Below, in pieces: positions 1-11,981 of a stretch of DNA of 34,985 nt. How positions within the stretch are numbered: the stretch's first letter is position 1; each line of letters begins with the position of its first letter. Under the pieces are notes generated by a model, which was not told the DNA's origin, searched no databases, and saw only the letters and a program-made list of their open reading frames with translations. Source of the stretch: an uncultured Ectothiorhodospiraceae bacterium (GTDB taxonomy: Bacteria; Pseudomonadota; Gammaproteobacteria; Nitrococcales; Nitrococcaceae); contig CAJXSH010000015.1 in NCBI GenBank assembly GCA_913061005.1, positions 1 to 34,985 on the forward strand. Reading direction: 5' to 3'. The position numbers and the translations under genes were made by a program.

Positions 1-695
1 TTCGCCTCGCCCGAGCCCATCACGGCCATGCCCATTTCGGACATCACGGTGCGCACGTCGGCAAAGTCGACGTTGATCAGCCCCGGGCGGGTAATGAGCT
101 CGGCAATGCCCTTGACCGCGCCAAGCAGGACGTCGTTGGCCGATTTAAAGGCATTGAGCAGCGTCAGCTCCTTGCCCAGCACCGAGAGCAGTTTTTCGTT
201 GGGAATGGTGATCAGCGAATCCACCTCGCGCTCGAGCTCACGGATGCCCTCTTCGGCCACCCCCATGCGCTTGTTGCCCTCGAAGGGGAAGGGTTTGGTC
301 ACCACCGCAACGGTGAGTACGCCCATTTCGCGGGCCACCTGGGCGACAACCGGCGCCGCCCCGGTGCCCGTGCCACCGCCCATGCCGGCGGTGATGAACA
401 CCATATCGGCGCCGTCCAGGACCTCGGCAATCCGCTCGCGATCACCCTCGGCCGCCTCCCGGCCGACCTGCGGGTTGGCACCGGCGCCCAGCCCCTTGGT
501 AATGCCCTGGCCAAGCTGCAACGTCGTCCGGGCGGTGCTGTTGCGCAGCGCCTGGGCATCGGTATTGGCGCAGACAAAGTCCACGCCGTCGACATCCGCC
601 GAGACCATGTGCTGTACGGCGTTGCCGCCGCCACCACCGACACCGATGACCTTGATCACCGCGTTCTGATTGTAGGCATCCATTAATTCAAACAT
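1..695 (-). CDS. ftsZ: Cell division protein FtsZ (N-terminal 231 residues; cut by window edge)
   Basis: FtsZ is the tubulin-like GTPase that forms the cytoplasmic Z-ring and recruits the divisome. The minus-strand frame starts [20 protein letters not shown] and carries the tubulin/FtsZ signature GGGTGTG at residues 106-112, plus the [10 protein letters not shown] region. The ATG at 695 is chosen because a GGAGGG Shine-Dalgarno (703-708) lies 7 nt upstream and because MFEL is the usual gammaproteobacterial N terminus. The gene runs off the left edge, so the end of the GTPase domain and the C-terminal FtsA/ZipA-binding tail are not visible. It follows ftsA after a 21-nt gap, one of only two non-overlapping junctions in the dcw cluster. 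Family identity is certain; only completeness is unknown. Confidence 0.97.
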   Translation of the reverse strand, partial: MFELMDAYNQNAVIKVIGVGGGGGNAVQHMVSADVDGVDFVCANTDAQALRNSTARTTLQLGQGITKGLGAGANPQVGREAAEGDRERIAEVLDGADMVFITAGMGGGTGTGAAPVVAQVAREMGVLTVAVVTKPFPFEGNKRMGVAEEGIRELEREVDSLITIPNEKLLSVLGKELTLLNAFKSANDVLLGAVKGIAELITRPGLINVDFADVRTVMSEMGMAVMGSGEA

Positions 696-716
696 CTTCA
701 CACCCTCCATCAAGCA

Positions 717-1955
717 TCAGAAATTACCCTTGAACCAGTCCCGCATCCGGTTCCAGACGCTGCGAAACCCGGGGGTTCCGCCGCCCAGATCCGGACGCGG
801 TTCGCTGCGGTGGCGGTAGCCGCAATGCAGCAGCCCCACCCCGGTTGCATAGATCGGATTGCGGACCACGTCGGTGAGTCCGGTCATGTGTTGTGGCTGG
901 CCAAGCCGCACCGGGGTGTGGAACACCTCCTCGGCGAGCTCGACCACGCCTTCCATCTTGGCGCTGCCGCCGGTCAACACGACGCCGGCGGCAATCAGGT
1001 CCTCAAAGCCGCTGCGCCGCAGCTCGGCCTGGATGAGCGTAATCAGCTCTTCGTAACGGGGCTCGACCACCTCGGCCAGCGTCTGGCGGGACAGCCGCCG
1101 CGGCGGCCGATCACCCACCGAGGGCACTTCGATGGTCTCCTCGGTGCCGGCCAGCTGCGAGAGTGCGCAGGCATAGCGCATCTTGATCTCCTCGGCATGC
1201 TGGGTCGGCGTGCGCAGGGCCACGGCAATGTCATTGGTGACCTGATCGCCGGCAATGGGGATCACCGCGGTATGACGGATGGCGCCATCGGTGAACACGG
1301 CGATATCGGCCGTGCCCCCGCCGATGTCCACCAGGCAGACGCCAAGCTCCTTTTCGTCCTCGGTGAGCACCGCGTAGCTGGAGGCGAGCTGCTCGAGGAC
1401 GATGTCATCCACCTCCAGGCCACAGCGGCGGATGCATTTGACGATGTTCTGGGCCGCACTCACCGCGCCGGTGACCATGTGGACCTTGGCCTCGAGCCGG
1501 ACCCCCGACATGCCGATCGGCTCGCGGACCCCTTCCTGGCTGTCGATGATGTATTCCTGGGGCAGGGTATGGAGGATTTCCTGGTCGGCGGGAATGGCCA
1601 CCGCACGCGCGGCATCCAGCACCCGCTCGACATCCCCGGTGGTGACTTCCTTGTCCTTGATGGCGACGATGCCGTGCGAGTTCAGGGATCGGACATGGCT
1701 GCCGGCGATGCCGACATACACCGAGTGGATCTGGCAGCCGGCCATGAGCTCGGCCTCCTCCACCGCCCGCTGGATCGACTGGACCGTGGACTCGATGTTC
1801 ACGACCACGCCCTTTTTCAGCCCCCGGGAGGGATGCGAGCCGATCCCGATCACCTCCAGCGCGCCATCGGGCTGCATCTCGCCCACAATGGCAACCACCT
1901 TGGAGGTGCCGATGTCGAGTCCGACCAATAGATTCCGTTCCTGTTTACGTGTCAT
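717..1955 (-). CDS. ftsA: Cell division protein FtsA, membrane anchor of the Z-ring
   Basis: FtsA is an actin-fold ATPase that tethers FtsZ filaments to the inner membrane and signals to the septal synthase. The 412-residue product shows the actin phosphate-1 motif around residues 13-20 (GLDIGTSK), the phosphate-2 motif DIGGGTAD at 210-217 and a late VLTGGSA adenosine motif. It ends in a short amphipathic helix (WNRMRDWFKGNF), the membrane-targeting sequence typical of FtsA. The frame is open further upstream, but that part lies inside ftsQ. MTRKQERN at 1955 matches family starts and has a GAGG about 9 nt before it. It overlaps the ftsQ end by 11 nt and precedes ftsZ, the standard order. Confidence 0.97.
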   Translation of the reverse strand: MTRKQERNLLVGLDIGTSKVVAIVGEMQPDGALEVIGIGSHPSRGLKKGVVVNIESTVQSIQRAVEEAELMAGCQIHSVYVGIAGSHVRSLNSHGIVAIKDKEVTTGDVERVLDAARAVAIPADQEILHTLPQEYIIDSQEGVREPIGMSGVRLEAKVHMVTGAVSAAQNIVKCIRRCGLEVDDIVLEQLASSYAVLTEDEKELGVCLVDIGGGTADIAVFTDGAIRHTAVIPIAGDQVTNDIAVALRTPTQHAEEIKMRYACALSQLAGTEETIEVPSVGDRPPRRLSRQTLAEVVEPRYEELITLIQAELRRSGFEDLIAAGVVLTGGSAKMEGVVELAEEVFHTPVRLGQPQHMTGLTDVVRNPIYATGVGLLHCGYRHRSEPRPDLGGGTPGFRSVWNRMRDWFKGNF

Positions 1956-2666
1956 CAACTGCGTCCTCGTCCTGCCAGCGCAGGGCAAAGCCATTGGGAT
2001 AGCGCAGATCGGCCCGTGCCAGCCGCTTTTGCTGCGCTTCGGATAGGGCCGGCCAGGCGGCAACAAAGCGCTTCAGCCGCTCGGTTACCGCCTCCCGGCC
2101 CAGGCGGATGAGCCCGCCGCCGGCAAGCTCCAGCGTCCAGGCCCGTCGTTCGTCCAGGGTCAATCCGCTCGGCTGCAGGCCCAGCGGCGAGAGCAGTGCC
2201 TCGAACTCGCGAAATCGCGCCAGCACCCTGGATGCGCTTCCGGGTGGCCCCGCCAGGGCGGGCAATGGCTGCTCGGGCAGCGTCCGGGGCTGGAACACCT
2301 GACCGGCGGCATTCATCAACGCCACACCACCCCAGCGGGCCACGGGCTTTTGCTCGCGCACCGTCACCTGCAGCGCATCCGGCCAGATGCGGCGGACACT
2401 GGCGGTGGCCACCCATGGCAGGGACTCCACACCGCGCCGGACCGCGGCCACCTCCACGCCCAGAAAGCCACCATCCAGCCGCCCCCGCAGGGCCTCGCGC
2501 AGTCGGGACTCGCGCACCCGGGCCAGTTCGCCGTCGAAGCGCACCGTATCCAGGGGCAACACGCGTGGCATCCGCCAGTGTTCGCCCAACCACGAAACCA
2601 GCCCCGATGCTCCCAGCCCCAGGGCCAGCAGCAGCAGAATCCATCGGGCTTGCCGGAACTGCGATC

Positions 2667-2670
<4 letters not shown>
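1945..2670 (-). CDS. ftsQ: Cell division protein FtsQ
   Basis: FtsQ is a bitopic inner-membrane protein that links early and late divisome proteins by binding FtsB/FtsL in the periplasm. The 241-residue product has a very short cytoplasmic N terminus, one membrane segment (about residues 10-27), a POTRA-like domain (about 40-110, starting near LDTVRFDG) and a C-terminal beta domain. Start: GTG at 2670, in a 4-nt GTGA overlap with the ddl stop; no in-frame ATG precedes the membrane segment. The cytoplasmic tail is shorter than the roughly 25 residues of E. coli FtsQ. It overlaps ftsA by 11 nt at the other end. Identification rests on position, topology and the POTRA pattern, since FtsQ sequences diverge strongly. 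Confidence 0.93.
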
Positions 2671-3597
<927 letters not shown>

Positions 3598-3608
<11 letters not shown>

Positions 3609-4494
3609 GGTGCAAAGCCTCCCCGACGATCCGCACTTCCGGCTCCAGGTCAACGCCTTGGGTCTGTCGGACCGTCTGTCTGATCCGCTGGATGAGCGCC
3701 TCGATATCCGCGGCACTGGCCGAGCCCTCGTGGACAATGAAGTTGGCATGCTTCTCCGAGACCCGGGCCCCGCCTTCGCGAACCCCCTTGAGCCCCGCGC
3801 GCTCGATCAGCCGGGCCGCATGATCGCCCGGCGGATTGCGAAACACCGACCCGCCACTGGCCACGCCGGTGGGCTGACGCTCAGCCCGCTCGGCCAGAAG
3901 CGAGCGGATCTCCGATTCGAGCGCCGCCGGATCGCCCCCGGTGCCAAAGGCGAACAACGCCGCGGTAAACCATTCATCGTCCGGGCCGCGCAGGCTTCGA
4001 TACCCCGCCTGATAATCCGCTGCCGGGCGTCGGCGGCTGGCACCGGTGGCATCCACCGTGTCCACCGCCTCGATCATCCGCCAGGTCTCGCCCCCCCAGG
4101 CCCCCGCGTTCATGGCCAGTGCCCCGCCGATGGTGCCGGGGATCCCGATCAGATAGCCGGCCCCGGTATAGCCCTGGCGGGCGCACCATCTCGCCAGCTT
4201 GGCGCAGGGCACACCGGCCTCGGCCAGGACCCGTCCTGCACCCAGGTCGTGGATGGCGCCCAGCCCCTTTTGCAGCCGGATCACCGTGCCGCGGACACCC
4301 CCGTCGCGAACCAGCAGGTTACTGCCGAGGCCCAGCCAGAAGAGCGGTTCGATGCGCTGGTCACTGCCCATGAAAGCGCCCAGATCGCTGGCGTCGGCGG
4401 GTTCGTAGAGCTGATCGGCCGGCCCACCGACCCGCCAGGTCGTGTAGCGCGCCATCGCAACACCCTGGCGCAAACGGCCCCGCAGCATGCTCAT
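3598..4494 (-). CDS. murB: UDP-N-acetylenolpyruvoylglucosamine reductase
   Basis: MurB is the FAD-dependent enzyme that reduces UDP-GlcNAc-enolpyruvate to UDP-MurNAc with NADPH, the second committed step of peptidoglycan synthesis. The 298-residue product contains the FAD-binding stretches [13 protein letters not shown] (about 54-66) and [19 protein letters not shown] (about 117-135), and the GGSVFRNP motif whose Ser216 should be the proton donor. The C-terminal EVRIVGE supplies the conserved glutamate. Its short length suggests the compact MurB type found in many bacteria, rather than the 342-residue E. coli form. The ATG at 4494 forms a 4-nt ATGA overlap with murC; a second in-frame ATG lies two codons later. 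Confidence 0.96.
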
Positions 4495-5921
4495 GGCGCC
4501 TCCCTGTCGCTGACAAGCGACGGCAGAACCGAGCCAATGCTGCCCGCCCCCAGGGTGATCACCACATCATCGGCGCACAGCCGGTCGGGCAGCAGGCCCT
4601 GGAGCTCTTCGATGTCCTCGACAAAGACCGGATCGACCTGGCCGCGATTGCGGATGGCCCGGCAGAGGCTACGGCCATCGGCCCCGTTGATCGGCGCCTC
4701 GCCGGCGGGATAGACCTCGCTGATCAGCAGCACGTCCGCGGCGCTCAACACCCGGACGAAATCCTCGAAAAGATCGCGGGTACGGCTGTAGCGATGGGGC
4801 TGGAAGGCCACCACCAGCCGGCGGCCCGGCCAGTTGCTGCGCAATGCCTCGATCACCGCTTCGATCTCGCGGGGATGATGACCATAGTCATCCATGAGCA
4901 GCGCTTCTCCCCCGGCGACCGGCAGTCGGCCAATGGTCTGAAAACGTCGGCCGATCCCGGCAAATCCCGCGAGGGCGCGCACGATCGCCTCGTCGGGCAC
5001 TGACAGCGAGCGGGCCACGGCGATCGCACCGAGGGCATTGAGCACATTGTGGCGACCGGGCAGATTGAGCGTTACGGCAAGCGGTTCGCGATCGGCGGCG
5101 CGGAGCATGAAATGACTGCGACCGGCGTCGGCGCGGACATCGGTGGCCTGCAGATCGGCGCTGTCGGCGAACCCGTAGGTCAGCACCGGTCGGCCGATAT
5201 CGGCGGCCATGGCCTTGAGCTCGGCGTCGTCGTCGCAAAGCACCGCCAGGCCATAGAACGGCAGATGGTGGAGAAACTCGACAAACGTCGCGCGCAGGCG
5301 CTGGAAATCGCCGCCATAGGTATCCAGGTGATCGGCATCGATATTGGTGACCACCGCCATCATGGGGTTGAGATACAAAAACGAGGCATCGCTCTCATCC
5401 GCCTCGGCCACCAGGTAGCGTCCGGCCCCGAGGCGGGCGTGACTCGCGGCGCTGTTGAGCCGGCCGCCGATCACGAAGGTGGGGTCAAGATCGGCCTCTG
5501 CCAGAATGCTCGCCACCAGACTGGTTGTGGTGGTCTTGCCATGGGTGCCGGCGACGGCAATCCCAAAGCGAAAACGCATCAACTCGGCCAGCATCTCGGC
5601 CCTGGGCACGATCGGGATTCGACGGCGACGGGCCGCTGCGACCTCGGGGTTGTCCCCGGTGACCGCGGTAGAAGTGACGATGGCGTCCGCCGCATCGATC
5701 CGCGTTGCATCATGGCCAATGGCGATGTCCGCCCCCAGCCCTCGTAGATGCGCGACCACCGCGTTCTCGCGCAGATCCGATCCGGACACCCGGTAGCCGA
5801 GATTGAGCATGACCTCGGCGATACCCCCCATCCCGGCGCCGCCGATGCCCACAAAATGCAAGTGCTGCACCTGGCCCATGTCGCCCGGGGCGCCAGTGAT
5901 CGGTGCGGTGACCTGCTTCAT
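4491..5921 (-). CDS. murC: UDP-N-acetylmuramate--L-alanine ligase
   Basis: MurC adds L-alanine to UDP-MurNAc, the first amino acid of the stem peptide, using ATP. The 476-residue product has an N-terminal nucleotide-binding motif [14 protein letters not shown] (about 23-36) and the Mur-ligase P-loop GTHGKTTTT (125-133). The central EADESDASF and [11 protein letters not shown] motifs are also MurC-typical. The frame is open upstream to 6110, but that part is antisense-like sequence inside murG. The ATG at 5921 has GGAGG 8 nt upstream and makes an ATGA overlap with the murG stop. There is no fusion to murB or ddl, unlike in some lineages. Confidence 0.97.
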   Translation of the reverse strand: MKQVTAPITGAPGDMGQVQHLHFVGIGGAGMGGIAEVMLNLGYRVSGSDLRENAVVAHLRGLGADIAIGHDATRIDAADAIVTSTAVTGDNPEVAAARRRRIPIVPRAEMLAELMRFRFGIAVAGTHGKTTTTSLVASILAEADLDPTFVIGGRLNSAASHARLGAGRYLVAEADESDASFLYLNPMMAVVTNIDADHLDTYGGDFQRLRATFVEFLHHLPFYGLAVLCDDDAELKAMAADIGRPVLTYGFADSADLQATDVRADAGRSHFMLRAADREPLAVTLNLPGRHNVLNALGAIAVARSLSVPDEAIVRALAGFAGIGRRFQTIGRLPVAGGEALLMDDYGHHPREIEAVIEALRSNWPGRRLVVAFQPHRYSRTRDLFEDFVRVLSAADVLLISEVYPAGEAPINGADGRSLCRAIRNRGQVDPVFVEDIEELQGLLPDRLCADDVVITLGAGSIGSVLPSLVSDREAP

Positions 5922-6994
5922 GCCGCCACCTCCAGGCAGATATCCGCCACTCGCTCGGCGGCGCCGGGACGGCCCAGCGCACGCGCCGCCTCGGCGCGTC
6001 GGGTCAGTGCCTCGCGATCCGGCAACAGCACCGAGAGCCGCTGCGCCAGCGCCTCGGGGGTGAGTTGATGGTTGGCGATCATCTCCGCCGCACCGGCGTC
6101 GACAAGCCATTGGCCATTGGCGGTCTGATGGTCATCCACGGCATGGGGGAACGGCACCAGGATGGCCGCGAGGCCCGCAGCGGCCAGCTCTGAGACGGTC
6201 AGCGCCCCGGCCCGGCAGATGACCAGATCCGCCCGTTCATAAACCGTCGCCACATCATCGATGAAAACGCGCAGATCCGCTTCGACGCCCGCCTGGTCGT
6301 AGGCCTGGCGGGCGTCATCGATGGTCCGTTCACCGGCCTGATGCACCACCACCGGGCGCTGCGCTTCCGGCAGCCGCGCCAGTGCCGCCGGCACAACCCG
6401 ATTGAGGGTCAGCGCACCCAGGCTGCCGCCCAGCACCAGCACGCACGGTGGCTGCGGGTGCTGTGGGTAGCGCTCGCCGGGTGGGTCAAGCGCCGCGATA
6501 TCCGGGCGAACCGGGTTGCCGACAAACTCGCCCGGCTTGCCTTCGAACGTCGCACCCAGGCCGGTCAGCACCCGCCGGGCGATGCGGGCAAGCCAACGGT
6601 TGGTCATGCCAGCGATGGCATTCTGCTCGTGGATGACCAGCGGGCAACGGCACAACCAGGCCGCCACACCTGCCGGACCGGTGACATACCCGCCCATACC
6701 CAGCATCACGCCGGTGCCATGGCGACGGATCAGTCCCATGGTCATCACCATGGCACGCAGGATGCTCAGCGGCGCTTTCAGCCAGCCAACCAGTCCGTTG
6801 CCGCGCAGACCGCGGACCGGCAGCCGCGCGAAGGTCAACCCGGCCTCGGGCACGATGCGGGCCTCCAACCCGTGGGCCGTGCCCAGCCAGATCACCTCGA
6901 CCCCACGGCGGGTGAGGGCCTGCGCCACCGCGAGGGCCGGAAACACATGCCCGCCGGTGCCGCCGGCAGCGATGAACACCGTCTGCCCGCTCAT
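5918..6994 (-). CDS. murG: Lipid II synthase (UDP-GlcNAc:lipid I GlcNAc transferase)
   Basis: MurG is a GT-B glycosyltransferase at the cytoplasmic face of the membrane that turns lipid I into lipid II. The 358-residue product has the glycine-rich loop [12 protein letters not shown] at residues 11-22, the acceptor-side [13 protein letters not shown] motif, the second glycine loop [12 protein letters not shown] and the UDP-GlcNAc-binding [24 protein letters not shown] region. The ATG at 6994 is preferred because it forms an ATGA overlap with ftsW; a TTG two codons upstream (7000) is an alternative. The stop overlaps the murC start by 4 nt. Confidence 0.97.
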   Translation of the reverse strand: MSGQTVFIAAGGTGGHVFPALAVAQALTRRGVEVIWLGTAHGLEARIVPEAGLTFARLPVRGLRGNGLVGWLKAPLSILRAMVMTMGLIRRHGTGVMLGMGGYVTGPAGVAAWLCRCPLVIHEQNAIAGMTNRWLARIARRVLTGLGATFEGKPGEFVGNPVRPDIAALDPPGERYPQHPQPPCVLVLGGSLGALTLNRVVPAALARLPEAQRPVVVHQAGERTIDDARQAYDQAGVEADLRVFIDDVATVYERADLVICRAGALTVSELAAAGLAAILVPFPHAVDDHQTANGQWLVDAGAAEMIANHQLTPEALAQRLSVLLPDREALTRRAEAARALGRPGAAERVADICLEVAA

Positions 6995-8190
6995 GACCAA
7001 CCCCCGGCATGGCGCACCGTCGCCGATCGGGCCGCCTGACGGCGTTCGAGCTCGACACGCAACAAAACACCAATGGCGGCCAGGGTCATCACCAGGCTGC
7101 TGCCGCCATAGCTCATCAACGGCAGGGTCAGGCCCTTGGTTGGCAAAAGGCCCAGGTTGACCCCCATGTTGACGAATGCCTGAAGGGCAATCGCCACGCC
7201 GATGCCATAGGCCAACAGCCCGCCAAACAGATTGCCGTCGCGAATGCTGGCCGATCCAATCCGGCAGGCCCGCCAGACCAGAACGCTGAAAAGGCCGATT
7301 ACCACCGTCATGCCCATGACACCCAGTTCCTCAGCCAGCACCGCGAAGAGGAAATCGGTATGCGCCTCGGGCAGATAGAAAAGCTTCTGGACGCTGTTGC
7401 CCAGCCCGACGCCGGTCCACTCGCCCCGGCCGACCGCGATCAGCGACTGGGTGAGCTGAAAGCCCGTGTCAAAGGGATCGGACCATGGATCGCGAAAAGC
7501 GGTCATGCGCTCGAGTCGATAGGGTTTGGAGACGATCAGATAGGTCAAAAGACCCGCCCCGGCGGCGGCGATGCCGAGGAATGGCAGCAGCGGCATCCCG
7601 GCAATGAAAAAGATCGTCGCCAGCGTGATGGTGAGCACCACCAAGGCGCCAAAATCCGGCTGCGCCAGCAGCAATCCGGCGGTGGCGGCAAAGACCAGCC
7701 CGGCGGGCAGCAACGGACGGAGCGACCCCTTGAGCACCGTGGCGTGGCGCTGGAGAAAGGCCGCGAAGTAGACCAGAAGACACAACCGGGCCACCTCGGA
7801 GGCCTGCACATTCACCGGGCCCACCGGGATCCAGCGCGTGGCGCCATTGACCTCGCGTCCCACGCCGGGGACCAGCACCAGCAACAGCAGAAAGAACCCG
7901 AAAAGCAGCAGTAGCGGGGACAGCGCCTCGAGCACATCCAGTGGCATGCGAAGCGCCACCAGCAGGGCAACCCCCGCGGGCAACAGATACAGGGTCTGAC
8001 GCCACAGCAGATCCAGCGAACCGCCGCCATCCGCGCCGGAGACCGCCACCGACGCCGATGCCACCATGACCAGACCAATGCCCAGGATCATCAAAACGCT
8101 GACCATCAAGGGACGATCAAGATCATCGCGCCAGCCCGCACGCTGGCCGAGCAGGGCTTCGAGGCGGGGATGAAGGGCCATGTCAGCCAT
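6991..8190 (-). CDS. ftsW: Septal peptidoglycan glycosyltransferase FtsW
   Basis: FtsW is the SEDS-family glycan polymerase that works with FtsI at the septum. The 399-residue product is strongly hydrophobic, with about ten predicted membrane segments. It carries the SEDS signatures NGATRWIPVGPVNVQASEVA, the extracellular HTDFLFAVLAEELG and the C-terminal TKGLTLPLMSYGGSS. The frame is open far upstream, inside murD. The ATG at 8190 (MADMALHPR) is selected because GGAGGG lies 8 nt before it; an ATG at 8181 is the alternative. It overlaps murD by 8 nt and murG by 4 nt. The position between murD and murG is diagnostic of ftsW rather than rodA. Confidence 0.97.
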   Translation of the reverse strand: MADMALHPRLEALLGQRAGWRDDLDRPLMVSVLMILGIGLVMVASASVAVSGADGGGSLDLLWRQTLYLLPAGVALLVALRMPLDVLEALSPLLLLFGFFLLLLVLVPGVGREVNGATRWIPVGPVNVQASEVARLCLLVYFAAFLQRHATVLKGSLRPLLPAGLVFAATAGLLLAQPDFGALVVLTITLATIFFIAGMPLLPFLGIAAAGAGLLTYLIVSKPYRLERMTAFRDPWSDPFDTGFQLTQSLIAVGRGEWTGVGLGNSVQKLFYLPEAHTDFLFAVLAEELGVMGMTVVIGLFSVLVWRACRIGSASIRDGNLFGGLLAYGIGVAIALQAFVNMGVNLGLLPTKGLTLPLMSYGGSSLVMTLAAIGVLLRVELERRQAARSATVRHAGGWS

Positions 8191-9550
8191 CGGCCAGTCC
8201 CTCCACCTGTTGCCGAAAGCACTCGCCACGGGCGCGGTAATCCTGGAACTGATCAAGACTCGCACAAGCCGGCGAGAGCAGAATGGCATCCCCCGGGCAG
8301 GACAGATGCAGCGCTTCAACCACTGCGCTCGGCAGATCGTCCACCACGCGCAATGGCACCTGACCGGCAAGGGCCTGCTCGAGGACCGGCGCATCGCGCC
8401 CGTACACCACAACGCCACGGGCCCGATCCGCGAGCACGCTGGCAAGCCCATCGAACCGCTGTCCCTTGGCATCGCCACCGGCGATGAGCACCAGCGAGCG
8501 TTCGAGGCCAGCGACCGCAGCCACGGCGGCTGATTCGTTGGTGGCCTTCGAATCGTTGATCCACAGCCGGCCACGATGCTCACCCAGCGATTCCATGCGA
8601 TGCCCCAGCCCGGCGAATGAGCGCAGCGCCTGCACCATGGCCTCGGTATCCAACCCGGCGGCTTCGCCGATGGTCAACGCGGCGAGGGCATTCTCGCTGT
8701 TATGCCCACCGATGAGCGGCAGATCCCGACGCGGCATGACCGGCACATCGCCATGGCAAAACCAGGGCATGCCCTTGTGCATCGCCAGTCGCCAGTGATC
8801 GGCGCCGTCACGGGCGCCGGCCGTGTGTCCAAACCAGCGCACCGCCGCCGCTGACGGTGCCATGGCGCTGACCCACGGGTCGTCGGCATTGAGCACGGCG
8901 GTGGACGCGCCATTCAGGATCCGCGCCTTGGCCGCGGCGTAGTCGGCCATCGAATCGTAACGATCGAGATGATCGGCGCTGAGGTTGAGTACCGCACCGA
9001 CCACCGGGGTGAGTGTCTCGGTGCTCTCGAGCTGAAAACTCGAAAGCTCAAGGACATAAAGTCCGGCATCCGGCCGGGCGGCCAGCAGATCCAGGGCCGC
9101 CGGGCCCAGATTGCCGCCGGCGACGGCATCGCGGCCATCGGCCTGTGCCATGGCGGCGACCATGCGGGTCACCGTGCTCTTGCCATTGGTCCCGGTAATC
9201 GCAATCACCGGTGCCGAAACCTGTCGGGCGAAAAGCTCCACCTCGCCGATGACCGGCTGCCCGCGATCGACTGCAGCGCGCAGGCCAGGCTCGCGCCGGT
9301 CGACGCCCGGGCTCACCACCACCTCATCGGCGCGCGCCAGCCACGCATCATCCAGCGGTCCGGTGATCAACGGCACCTGCGGATAGTCCCTCTGCAAGGC
9401 CTCGGCCATGGGCGGATGGTCCCGGGTGTCCAGCACCGCCACCTGACGCCGGGCGGCGATGAGGTGACGCACACAGGCGAGCCCGGACGCTCCAAGCCCC
9501 ACGACAACCGCCTCGTACCGCTGTGCCTGCATGATGGACGCCTCGTTCAT
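8183..9550 (-). CDS. murD: UDP-N-acetylmuramoyl-L-alanine--D-glutamate ligase
   Basis: MurD adds D-glutamate to UDP-MurNAc-L-Ala in the cytoplasm. The 455-residue product has the N-terminal Rossmann motif [16 protein letters not shown] (about 15-30), the P-loop GTNGKST at 120-126, the central [10 protein letters not shown] motif and the C-terminal [11 protein letters not shown] stretch typical of MurD. The frame remains open upstream inside mraY. The ATG at 9550 gives an ATGA overlap with the mraY stop; a second in-frame ATG at 9532 has a slightly better spaced GAGG and could be the true start, shortening the protein by six residues. The stop overlaps ftsW by 8 nt. Confidence 0.96.
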   Translation of the reverse strand: MNEASIMQAQRYEAVVVGLGASGLACVRHLIAARRQVAVLDTRDHPPMAEALQRDYPQVPLITGPLDDAWLARADEVVVSPGVDRREPGLRAAVDRGQPVIGEVELFARQVSAPVIAITGTNGKSTVTRMVAAMAQADGRDAVAGGNLGPAALDLLAARPDAGLYVLELSSFQLESTETLTPVVGAVLNLSADHLDRYDSMADYAAAKARILNGASTAVLNADDPWVSAMAPSAAAVRWFGHTAGARDGADHWRLAMHKGMPWFCHGDVPVMPRRDLPLIGGHNSENALAALTIGEAAGLDTEAMVQALRSFAGLGHRMESLGEHRGRLWINDSKATNESAAVAAVAGLERSLVLIAGGDAKGQRFDGLASVLADRARGVVVYGRDAPVLEQALAGQVPLRVVDDLPSAVVEALHLSCPGDAILLSPACASLDQFQDYRARGECFRQQVEGLADG

Positions 9551-10629
9551 CGCAGCTTCAACGTGGCCAGGCCCACCAGGACCAGAACGACAGAAACAAT
9601 CCAGAACCGCACGATCACCCGCGGCTCCGGCCACCCCTTGAGTTCGAAGTGATGATGCAAAGGCGCCATGCGAAAAAGCCGCCGCCCGGTGCGCTTGTAC
9701 CAGAGCACCTGCATCATCACCGAGAGCGTCTCGGCCACGAAAACGCCGCCCATGACAAAAAGCACGATCTCCTGGCGGACCACCATGGCCACCATCCCCA
9801 GCGCGGCGCCCAGGGCCAATGCCCCGACATCGCCCATGAACACCTGGGCGGGATAGGTGTTGAACCACAGAAAGGCCAGCCCAGCGCCCACCAGCGCGCC
9901 GATGAACACCGCCAGTTCACCGGTGCCGGCCACATAGGGGATGCCCAGATAGTCGGCAAAATTGACGTTGCCGCTGGCGTAGGCGAATACGCCCAGGGCG
10001 CCACCGACCAGCACCGTGGGCATGATCGCCAGGCCATCCAGCCCGTCGGTGAGGTTGACGGCGTTGGAGGCGCCCACCACCACCAACCAGGTGAGCGGCA
10101 CCATCAACCCCCCCAACGGCAGGGCGACATCCTTGAGCAGCGGCACGATCAGACTGGTCTCGACCGCCGAGCTGGCGGTGACATAGAGGGCCGCGCCCGC
10201 CAGCAAACCGGCGATGGTCTGCCAGAAAAACTTGGTCCGCGCCCGCAGCCCCTCGCTGCTACCGCGGGTGAGCTTGAGCCAGTCATCGACCCCGCCGATC
10301 AGTCCGAAGACCAGCGTGGTGATCAGCACCAGCCACACATGCCGGTTGGCCAGATCGCCCCACAGCAGCGTGCCGACGGCAATGCCCACGAGCATGAGCG
10401 CACCGCCCATGGTGGGGGTGCCGGATTTGGCGTAATGCGTGACAGGCCCGTCCGATCGGACCTGTTGGCCGACCTGATGGTGTTGAAGCCGACGGATCAG
10501 CCACGGCCCGACAAGCAACCCGATGCCCAATGCGGTCAGCGTCCCGAGGATGGCCCGGAATGTCAGGTACTGGAAAACATTAAAGGCGGTATCGAACTGC
10601 ACCAGCCATTCGGCGAGCATCAACAGCAT
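9547..10629 (-). CDS. mraY: Phospho-N-acetylmuramoyl-pentapeptide transferase (lipid I synthase)
   Basis: MraY is the multi-spanning inner-membrane enzyme that transfers phospho-MurNAc-pentapeptide to undecaprenyl phosphate, forming lipid I. The 360-residue product matches the E. coli length. It contains the catalytic aspartate stretch [17 protein letters not shown], the [11 protein letters not shown] loop and the C-terminal [13 protein letters not shown] histidine motif. Many hydrophobic segments are spread over its length, consistent with ten helices. The ATG at 10629 has GGAGGG 7 nt upstream; the next ATG at 10620 lacks this spacing. It overlaps murF by 10 nt and murD by 4 nt. Confidence 0.98.
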   Translation of the reverse strand: MLLMLAEWLVQFDTAFNVFQYLTFRAILGTLTALGIGLLVGPWLIRRLQHHQVGQQVRSDGPVTHYAKSGTPTMGGALMLVGIAVGTLLWGDLANRHVWLVLITTLVFGLIGGVDDWLKLTRGSSEGLRARTKFFWQTIAGLLAGAALYVTASSAVETSLIVPLLKDVALPLGGLMVPLTWLVVVGASNAVNLTDGLDGLAIMPTVLVGGALGVFAYASGNVNFADYLGIPYVAGTGELAVFIGALVGAGLAFLWFNTYPAQVFMGDVGALALGAALGMVAMVVRQEIVLFVMGGVFVAETLSVMMQVLWYKRTGRRLFRMAPLHHHFELKGWPEPRVIVRFWIVSVVLVLVGLATLKLR

Positions 10630-11981
10630 GTCGCATCCCTCCGGGCTTCGCCCGCGGCCAGTGCCGCGGCGACGCGATCCATGCCGGCGGCGCGGGAGCC
10701 TTTGATCAGCAGGTTGACGCCGCGTTCAAGCTGCCCCTGGACAGCGGCGATCAGCGAATCCACATCGGCAAAGTGCTCGGCCCCCGCGCCGAATGCCTCG
10801 GCCGCCGCCGCGGCGTACGGCCCGACGCAGAAAAGCCGCTCGACCCCCATCCGCCGTGCCTGCTCGCCGGCGTCCCGATGCATGGCCGCGGCCTCGTCGC
10901 CAAGCTCGGCCATATCGCCAAGCACCACCCAGGCGGCCCCGGGCATGGCGATCAGCACCGACAGCGCTGCAGTCAGCGACGCCGGATTGGCGTTGTAGCT
11001 GTCATCGAGCAAGGTACTGCCCGACCGGCCGGGCCGGCGTTGCAACCGCCCCGCCACCGGCTTGACCGCGGCCAGGCCGGTGGCAATGGCCTCGGGGTCG
11101 GCACCGGCGGCATGGGCGGAGGCGGCCGCGGCGACGGCGTTGGCCAGGTTGTGACGCCCCGGCAGCGGCAGCTGCAGCTCGATGGTCTGATCGGGCAGTG
11201 CGATTTGAAGCCCCCCGTCGCCGAGCGGGCGTCCATGGATATCCGCTTTCGCCGACTCCAGGCCGAATCGAAGCACATGACAGTGGGCCGCCTGCTGTTC
11301 CCAGCGCGCCGCATGCGGGTCGTCGACATTGATCACGGCCGTGCCGGCCTCGGGCAACGCCTCGAAGAGTTCACCTTTGCACCGGGCGACCGCCTCGACA
11401 CTGCCAAAGCCACTCAAATGCGCGGGCCCGGCATTGTTGACCAGCCCCACCACGGGGCGGGCCCAACTGGCGAGCAGCCCGATATCGCCCGGGTGGCCGC
11501 AGCCCATTTCAATGACCGCATAACGATGCGCCGGGTCGAGCCGGGACAGGGTCAGCGGTACCCCCAATTCGTTGTTGCGGTTGCCCTCGGTCGCCAGCGT
11601 CCGGCCGACACGGCCCATGATGGCTGCCAGCATTTCCTTGACCGTGGTTTTGCCATTGCTGCCGGTCACACCGATGACCCGGGCCGGGCTCTGGCTGCGG
11701 ATCCGACAGGCGAGTTCAATCATCAACCGGCGCGGATCATCCACCCGCCACTGGGGCAGCGGGTGATCGACGTAGCGACTGACCAGCGCGGCTGCCGCAC
11801 CCGCCTCGGCGGCCTGGGCGACAAACGCATGGCCGTCAACCCGCTCGCCGGGCAGCGCAATGAAAAGCTCACCGGGGCCAACACAGCGACCATCAATGGC
11901 GAGCCCGGTGATCCGCACGTCCTCGCCGCGGAGCTCACCGCCAAGCTCGGTGATCAGGCTGCGCAAACGCGTCTCCCTCAT
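10620..11981 (-). CDS. murF: UDP-N-acetylmuramoyl-tripeptide--D-alanyl-D-alanine ligase
   Basis: MurF attaches the D-Ala-D-Ala dipeptide made by Ddl, completing the UDP-MurNAc-pentapeptide. The 453-residue product (E. coli has 452) starts [10 protein letters not shown], carries SSR/D-type N-terminal uridine-binding residues ([17 protein letters not shown]), the P-loop GSNGKTT at 107-113 and the motif [13 protein letters not shown]. The late [11 protein letters not shown] motif is MurF-specific. The ATG at 11981 forms an ATGA overlap with murE. Its stop lies inside the first codons of mraY (10-nt overlap). Confidence 0.97.
   Translation of the reverse strand: MRETRLRSLITELGGELRGEDVRITGLAIDGRCVGPGELFIALPGERVDGHAFVAQAAEAGAAAALVSRYVDHPLPQWRVDDPRRLMIELACRIRSQSPARVIGVTGSNGKTTVKEMLAAIMGRVGRTLATEGNRNNELGVPLTLSRLDPAHRYAVIEMGCGHPGDIGLLASWARPVVGLVNNAGPAHLSGFGSVEAVARCKGELFEALPEAGTAVINVDDPHAARWEQQAAHCHVLRFGLESAKADIHGRPLGDGGLQIALPDQTIELQLPLPGRHNLANAVAAAASAHAAGADPEAIATGLAAVKPVAGRLQRRPGRSGSTLLDDSYNANPASLTAALSVLIAMPGAAWVVLGDMAELGDEAAAMHRDAGEQARRMGVERLFCVGPYAAAAAEAFGAGAEHFADVDSLIAAVQGQLERGVNLLIKGSRAAGMDRVAAALAAGEARRDATCC

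Noticed and set aside
1-695. Apparent truncation of FtsZ to 231 residues
   Set aside because: The frame is open to the window edge, so this is a sampling limit and not a broken gene.
9649-10998. Plus-strand open frame (449 codons) opposite mraY and murF
   Set aside because: Same artefact: a His/Gln/Gly-rich product reading across a gene boundary on the opposite strand.
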